Assembly (NCBI GenBank): GCA_031281385.1
Contig: JAITFL010000076.1
Coordinates: 1 to 6,171 of the forward strand
Direction: 5' to 3'
DNA length: 6,171 nt
Source: Holophagales bacterium
GTDB lineage: Bacteria; Acidobacteriota; Holophagae; Holophagales; Holophagaceae
Under the pieces are notes generated by a model. It saw only the letters and a list, made by a program, of their open reading frames with translations. It was not told the origin of the DNA and searched no databases. The position numbers and the translations under genes are program-made. Below, in pieces: positions 4,920 to 6,171 of the stretch (positions within the stretch are counted from its first letter, which is position 1; the number at the start of each line of letters is the position of its first letter).

Positions 4920-4948
4920 ATTACATTGGCAATGGGATTTGATATAAT
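4920..4948 (+). promoter_or_regulatory. Orphan extended -10 promoter-like sequence in convergent spacer
   Basis: ATTACA (4920-4925; 4 of 6 matches to TTGACA), 17 nt, TATAAT (4943-4948), with TG one base upstream (4940-4941), an extended -10. No plus-strand gene that I can support follows. A transcript would run antisense into the 3' end of the glycosyltransferase gene. Confidence 0.4.
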
Positions 4949-4988
4949 GCTTGGCCGCACCAAAGAGCCTTACCATCCAAAATATTTG

Positions 4989-6171
4989 CTAGACTGGTGC
5001 CGCCGCCCCAAAATATTTCTGTTTCATTTCGATGATTTCTGCGTTGCCTGGCAAGGCGGAAAGGCCCCTGTCCAAGACCTGCAGTGCCATTTCTTCGTCG
5101 CCGCTGCCCAGTAGCGCGTGGGCGGCAATTTGGTGCCAGATGCCTTGGCCGCCTGTCGGAATGGCGAGTATGGCATGCCAAGCGTCTTGGGCTACCCTGT
5201 CGTCTTTGTGCTTTGCCGAAAGTCCCACTAATGACTCCCACAGCCTTATGTCCTTGGTGTTTTGGTCTAACCCGGCTTCCAGCACCCTCCTCGCGCTTTC
5301 CATGTCGCCGTTGGAGTCGAGTATCTTGGAGAGTGCTATATATGAGGCCGTGTAGTTTGGGTCGGCATCTATGGCCACAACGCAGGCATCAACCGCTTCC
5401 TGCAGTCGTCCCAGCACTTGCAGGGCGTCCGCCTTCGCCGTTTGGATACAAGGGTCGGGCAGGGCAGGGCTATCTGCGGGGGCCAAAAATTCCAGTGCCT
5501 CGTCTGGTCTGCCGATGGCCACAAGGGCCCTGGCACCGCCTATGTACACCTGAACTGGAGCTACTCCTTTCAGTCGCAGGACGGCCCGCGCTGCGTCTAG
5601 GACTGCTAGCCAGTCTTCCAGCACGATGGCCTCCTGCAATACGTTGTAGTGGGCGTATGCGTCGCTGGGATTGTCAGCAAGGTCTTTTTTGGCCAATTCG
5701 TAATAATATGGCTGTTTGTCGAATTCGTGCTGGGTGTCGTGCTTGCCAAAATGGTGGATTACGGCGTTTAGGGGTAATAAGTCGTATCCGTGCTTTTCTG
5801 TCCAAAGTTCGACCGTCTCATGTACCCTTCCCGAAAAATATGGGGAGTTCACGTTTCGGAACAGACGGAGGCGCGGGTCGGAGGAATAATGGCTGAACTG
5901 CAAAGCTGGCTCAAATGATTCATCGTTTGGCATGGCTGCGCCATTGATTCCATAGGATGCGCCGCTGTGCAAATAATTCCGCAACAATAGGTTGTAGGCA
6001 AAAGCGTCTGGATTCAAGAGTGCCTGCCTGATCGTCCCGTGTTCCTGAGGGTCCAGCATTTCGTCTGCGTCCAGCGTCAAAATCCAGTCGCCGCTGCAAA
6101 GGGACAGGGATTTGTTCCTGGCTGCCGAAAAATCGTCAATCCAAGTGAAGTGCTCGACTATCGCGCCATTG
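4989..6171 (-). CDS. Family 2 glycosyltransferase with C-terminal TPR domain (5' end outside window)
   Basis: The last 393 residues of a GT-A fold glycosyltransferase are visible, open to the right edge. The frame enters with EHFTWIDDFSAARNKSL (6-22), then GDWILTLDADEML (27-39); the DAD at 34-36 is the metal/nucleotide-sugar motif. Next come RLRLFRN (100-106) and GRVHETVE (114-121), the conserved HE of this subfamily. HHFGKHD (139-145) ends the catalytic domain. About residues 165-385 form TPR-like helical repeats, for example SDAYAHYNVLQEAIVLEDWL (169-188) and PNYTASYIALSKILDSNGD. Such proteins transfer sugars to peptides, proteins or surface glycans; the acceptor cannot be told here. Only the catalytic N-terminal nucleotide-binding part is missing from view, and nothing suggests truncation. 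The TTG at 6080 is an internal Leu, not a start. It ends convergently with the signal peptidase gene, 104 bp away. Confidence 0.92.
   Translation of the reverse strand, partial: NGAIVEHFTWIDDFSAARNKSLSLCSGDWILTLDADEMLDPQEHGTIRQALLNPDAFAYNLLLRNYLHSGASYGINGAAMPNDESFEPALQFSHYSSDPRLRLFRNVNSPYFSGRVHETVELWTEKHGYDLLPLNAVIHHFGKHDTQHEFDKQPYYYELAKKDLADNPSDAYAHYNVLQEAIVLEDWLAVLDAARAVLRLKGVAPVQVYIGGARALVAIGRPDEALEFLAPADSPALPDPCIQTAKADALQVLGRLQEAVDACVVAIDADPNYTASYIALSKILDSNGDMESARRVLEAGLDQNTKDIRLWESLVGLSAKHKDDRVAQDAWHAILAIPTGGQGIWHQIAAHALLGSGDEEMALQVLDRGLSALPGNAEIIEMKQKYFGAAAPV

Noticed and set aside
4977..5018. Direct repeat CCAAAATATTT at 4977-4987 and 5008-5018
   Set aside because: It is only 11 bp, AT-rich, partly inside the glycosyltransferase coding end and without partner structure; probably chance.
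5084..5896. 270-codon plus-strand reading frame
   Set aside because: It is antisense to the glycosyltransferase/TPR gene; its composition (Arg, Trp, Cys, Pro rich) is typical of a shadow frame.
6078..6080. TTG as start of the glycosyltransferase
   Set aside because: The frame continues upstream to the window edge with clear GT2 motifs (DDFSAARN), so this is an internal leucine.

Overview
The window looks like a piece of a Gram-negative, respiring bacterial chromosome, most likely a proteobacterium and plausibly an alphaproteobacterium. The reasons are an ETF:ubiquinone oxidoreductase of the proteobacterial/mitochondrial type and an LPS-heptose kinase, with GC content that is slightly high by eye. 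No rRNA or tRNA gene, CRISPR array, transposase or phage gene was seen.

Layout. (1) 1-119 is the right end of a small repeated element (MITE-like). It cuts into a Fic-family gene, of which only a decayed C-terminal part remains (120-548, plus strand). (2) 549-667 is a convergent spacer with a perfect 15-bp hairpin and TTAGGG-like motifs. (3) 668-3631, minus strand, is a compact operon transcribed in the order ETF-QO, Trm112-family zinc-ribbon protein, D-beta-D-heptose 7-phosphate kinase. The genes are joined by a 7-nt gap and then an ATGA overlap. (4) 3632-3981 is a 350-bp divergent gap without a gene. It holds a complete 196-bp copy of the MITE-like element (3706-3901), two CCCTAA motifs and a consensus -10 box. 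(5) 3982-4884, plus strand, holds a divergent QueD/PTPS-fold protein followed by a very short type I signal peptidase. (6) 4885-4988 is a convergent spacer with an orphan extended -10 promoter-like sequence on the plus strand. (7) 4989-6171, minus strand, is the 3' part of a family-2 glycosyltransferase with a C-terminal TPR domain; its 5' end lies outside the window.

How it fits together. ETF-QO feeds electrons from the electron-transfer flavoprotein into the quinone pool. The heptose kinase and the TPR glycosyltransferase point to cell-surface glycan synthesis, and the signal peptidase to protein export. I see no single dedicated pathway.

The most unusual content is the repeat family. Two copies share a 106-bp right part at about 91% identity, with 9 of 10 differences being transitions. 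They carry several nested hairpins and IS630/Tc1-like TATA-ended termini. Their right ends form an outward -35/17 nt/-10 promoter whose -10 box is completed by the flanking DNA. One copy has broken a Fic gene; the other sits in the divergent regulatory region of the ETF-QO operon. The second notable item is the QueD-fold protein, which has lost most of its zinc and catalytic residues.
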